Assembly: GCF_007096385.1 (NCBI RefSeq)
Contig: NZ_VJWL01000003.1
Span: 1 to 64,000, forward strand
DNA: 64,000 nt
Direction of reading: 5' to 3'
From: Aliidiomarina halalkaliphila
Lineage (GTDB): Bacteria > Pseudomonadota > Gammaproteobacteria > Enterobacterales > Alteromonadaceae
In this document: in pieces, positions 63,608-64,000 of the stretch
Layout: each line of letters begins with the position of its first letter
Position numbering within the stretch: position 1 is the stretch's first letter
Notes under the pieces: model-generated
Seen by the model: the letters and a program-made list of their open reading frames with translations, nothing else
What the model was told of the DNA's origin: nothing
Databases searched by the model: none
Made by a program: the position numbers and the translations under genes

Positions 63608-64000
63608 GATGAAAGGTCCAGATCATGCGAACAAAAGAAGCGTCAGGGGCTTCTGGTTCGATAACGACAGACTGTTGCTGCCACCCAGTAATATCCAAAG
63701 TATCGGTTACCATGGCTAATGTATCCGAGCGAGGAACCCGCATTTCCAGCGTCAGCACGTGGTTTTGCATACGAACCACGGGTATTTGGAAGGCCGTATC
63801 CAATGCAGTTATTGATGCAATAAAGTTCAGTAATGCTTGTACTTGATGCTCGTGGATTTGCGGCTGAGAAGCCGCGAGGCGAAACTGTTGTAAGGCCTCT
63901 CGTTCGCTCAATGTCAGCGCAGACGGTATGCGCACGAGCTGCACGGTGAGTGTGATCAGCAGCAAGATGAACGCCGCATAAAGCTGGTGCCTGGCACGCT
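63597..64000 (-). CDS. PilN/HofN-like protein, partial (5' end outside window)
   Basis: The reading frame is open to the window edge, with residues upstream of the apparent TTG start (RARHQLYAAFILLLITLTVQLVR, in part) forming the basic patch and membrane helix typical of PilN/HofN. The C-terminal part has an alternating beta/alpha pattern. PilN anchors PilM to the inner-membrane complex of type IV pili. About 134 residues are visible. The overlap with the next gene suggests an operon that continues beyond the window, where pilM would be expected. Confidence 0.55.
   Translation of the reverse strand, partial: RARHQLYAAFILLLITLTVQLVRIPSALTLSEREALQQFRLAASQPQIHEHQVQALLNFIASITALDTAFQIPVVRMQNHVLTLEMRVPRSDTLAMVTDTLDITGWQQQSVVIEPEAPDASFVRMIWTFHHAY

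Overview
The window looks like chromosome from a marine gammaproteobacterium of the order Alteromonadales, most probably the Idiomarinaceae (Idiomarina, Aliidiomarina or a relative). This is inferred from gene content: an Oar-type TonB receptor, a tricorn-like peptidase, a CrbS/CrbR-type acetate-switch regulator pair, the lptM-lysA-dapF-yigA-xerC-yigB-uvrD order, and an aroK-aroB-dam block beside type IV pilus-like genes. No insertion sequence, prophage, CRISPR array or tRNA gene was seen. Functions are read from motifs and recalled families; no database search was run.

Layout. 1-240: 3' end of an rRNA operon (5S tail and terminator), then a hairpin-rich spacer. 236-4882: Fcy1-like cytosine deaminase and a lipoprotein with an HExxH motif (both minus), then the cold-shock RNA helicase deaD/csdA behind a long structured leader, then lipoprotein Cu/Zn superoxide dismutase. 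4966-14372 (minus): one run hemC, fused hemD-hemX, hemY, tamA, tamB, so heme synthesis is collinear with the outer-membrane assembly module. 14522-21436 (plus): lptM, lysA, dapF, DUF484, xerC, yigB, and uvrD with a LexA box inside its promoter. 21451-24814: rarD and yigI (minus), divergent from recQ. 25209-28442: large Oar-like TonB receptor with its own promoter and terminator.

28609-32036 holds a cstA-type peptide/pyruvate carrier, a small protein ending in Cys-Cys-stop, a convergent four-helix membrane protein and an ArsA/Get3-type ATPase. This is the most interesting neighbourhood here. 32088-38746: tricorn-like S41 peptidase, DUF502 and MAPEG membrane proteins, a class C beta-lactamase-fold hydrolase and a zinc-ribbon methyltransferase.

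38866-49766 looks like a nutrient-sensing and uptake unit: a sodium-symporter-domain hybrid kinase (CrbS-like) and LuxR-type response regulator (CrbR-like) whose genes overlap tail to tail, a TonB receptor, and a divergent GntP permease, acyl-CoA synthetase and MetX-like lipoprotein hydrolase. A perfect palindrome sits between the receptor and the permease. 49767-50466 has no convincing gene. 50467-54320: two-module secreted beta protein and a GGDEF-EAL membrane protein. 54330-58885: BaiN-type flavoprotein, Sel1-repeat protein, YfcC-type carrier and DUF1439 lipoprotein. 58882-64000 (minus): pilN/pilO-like genes (the first cut by the window edge), aroK, aroB, dam, elaA, rsmJ. pilQ and damX are absent from their usual places.
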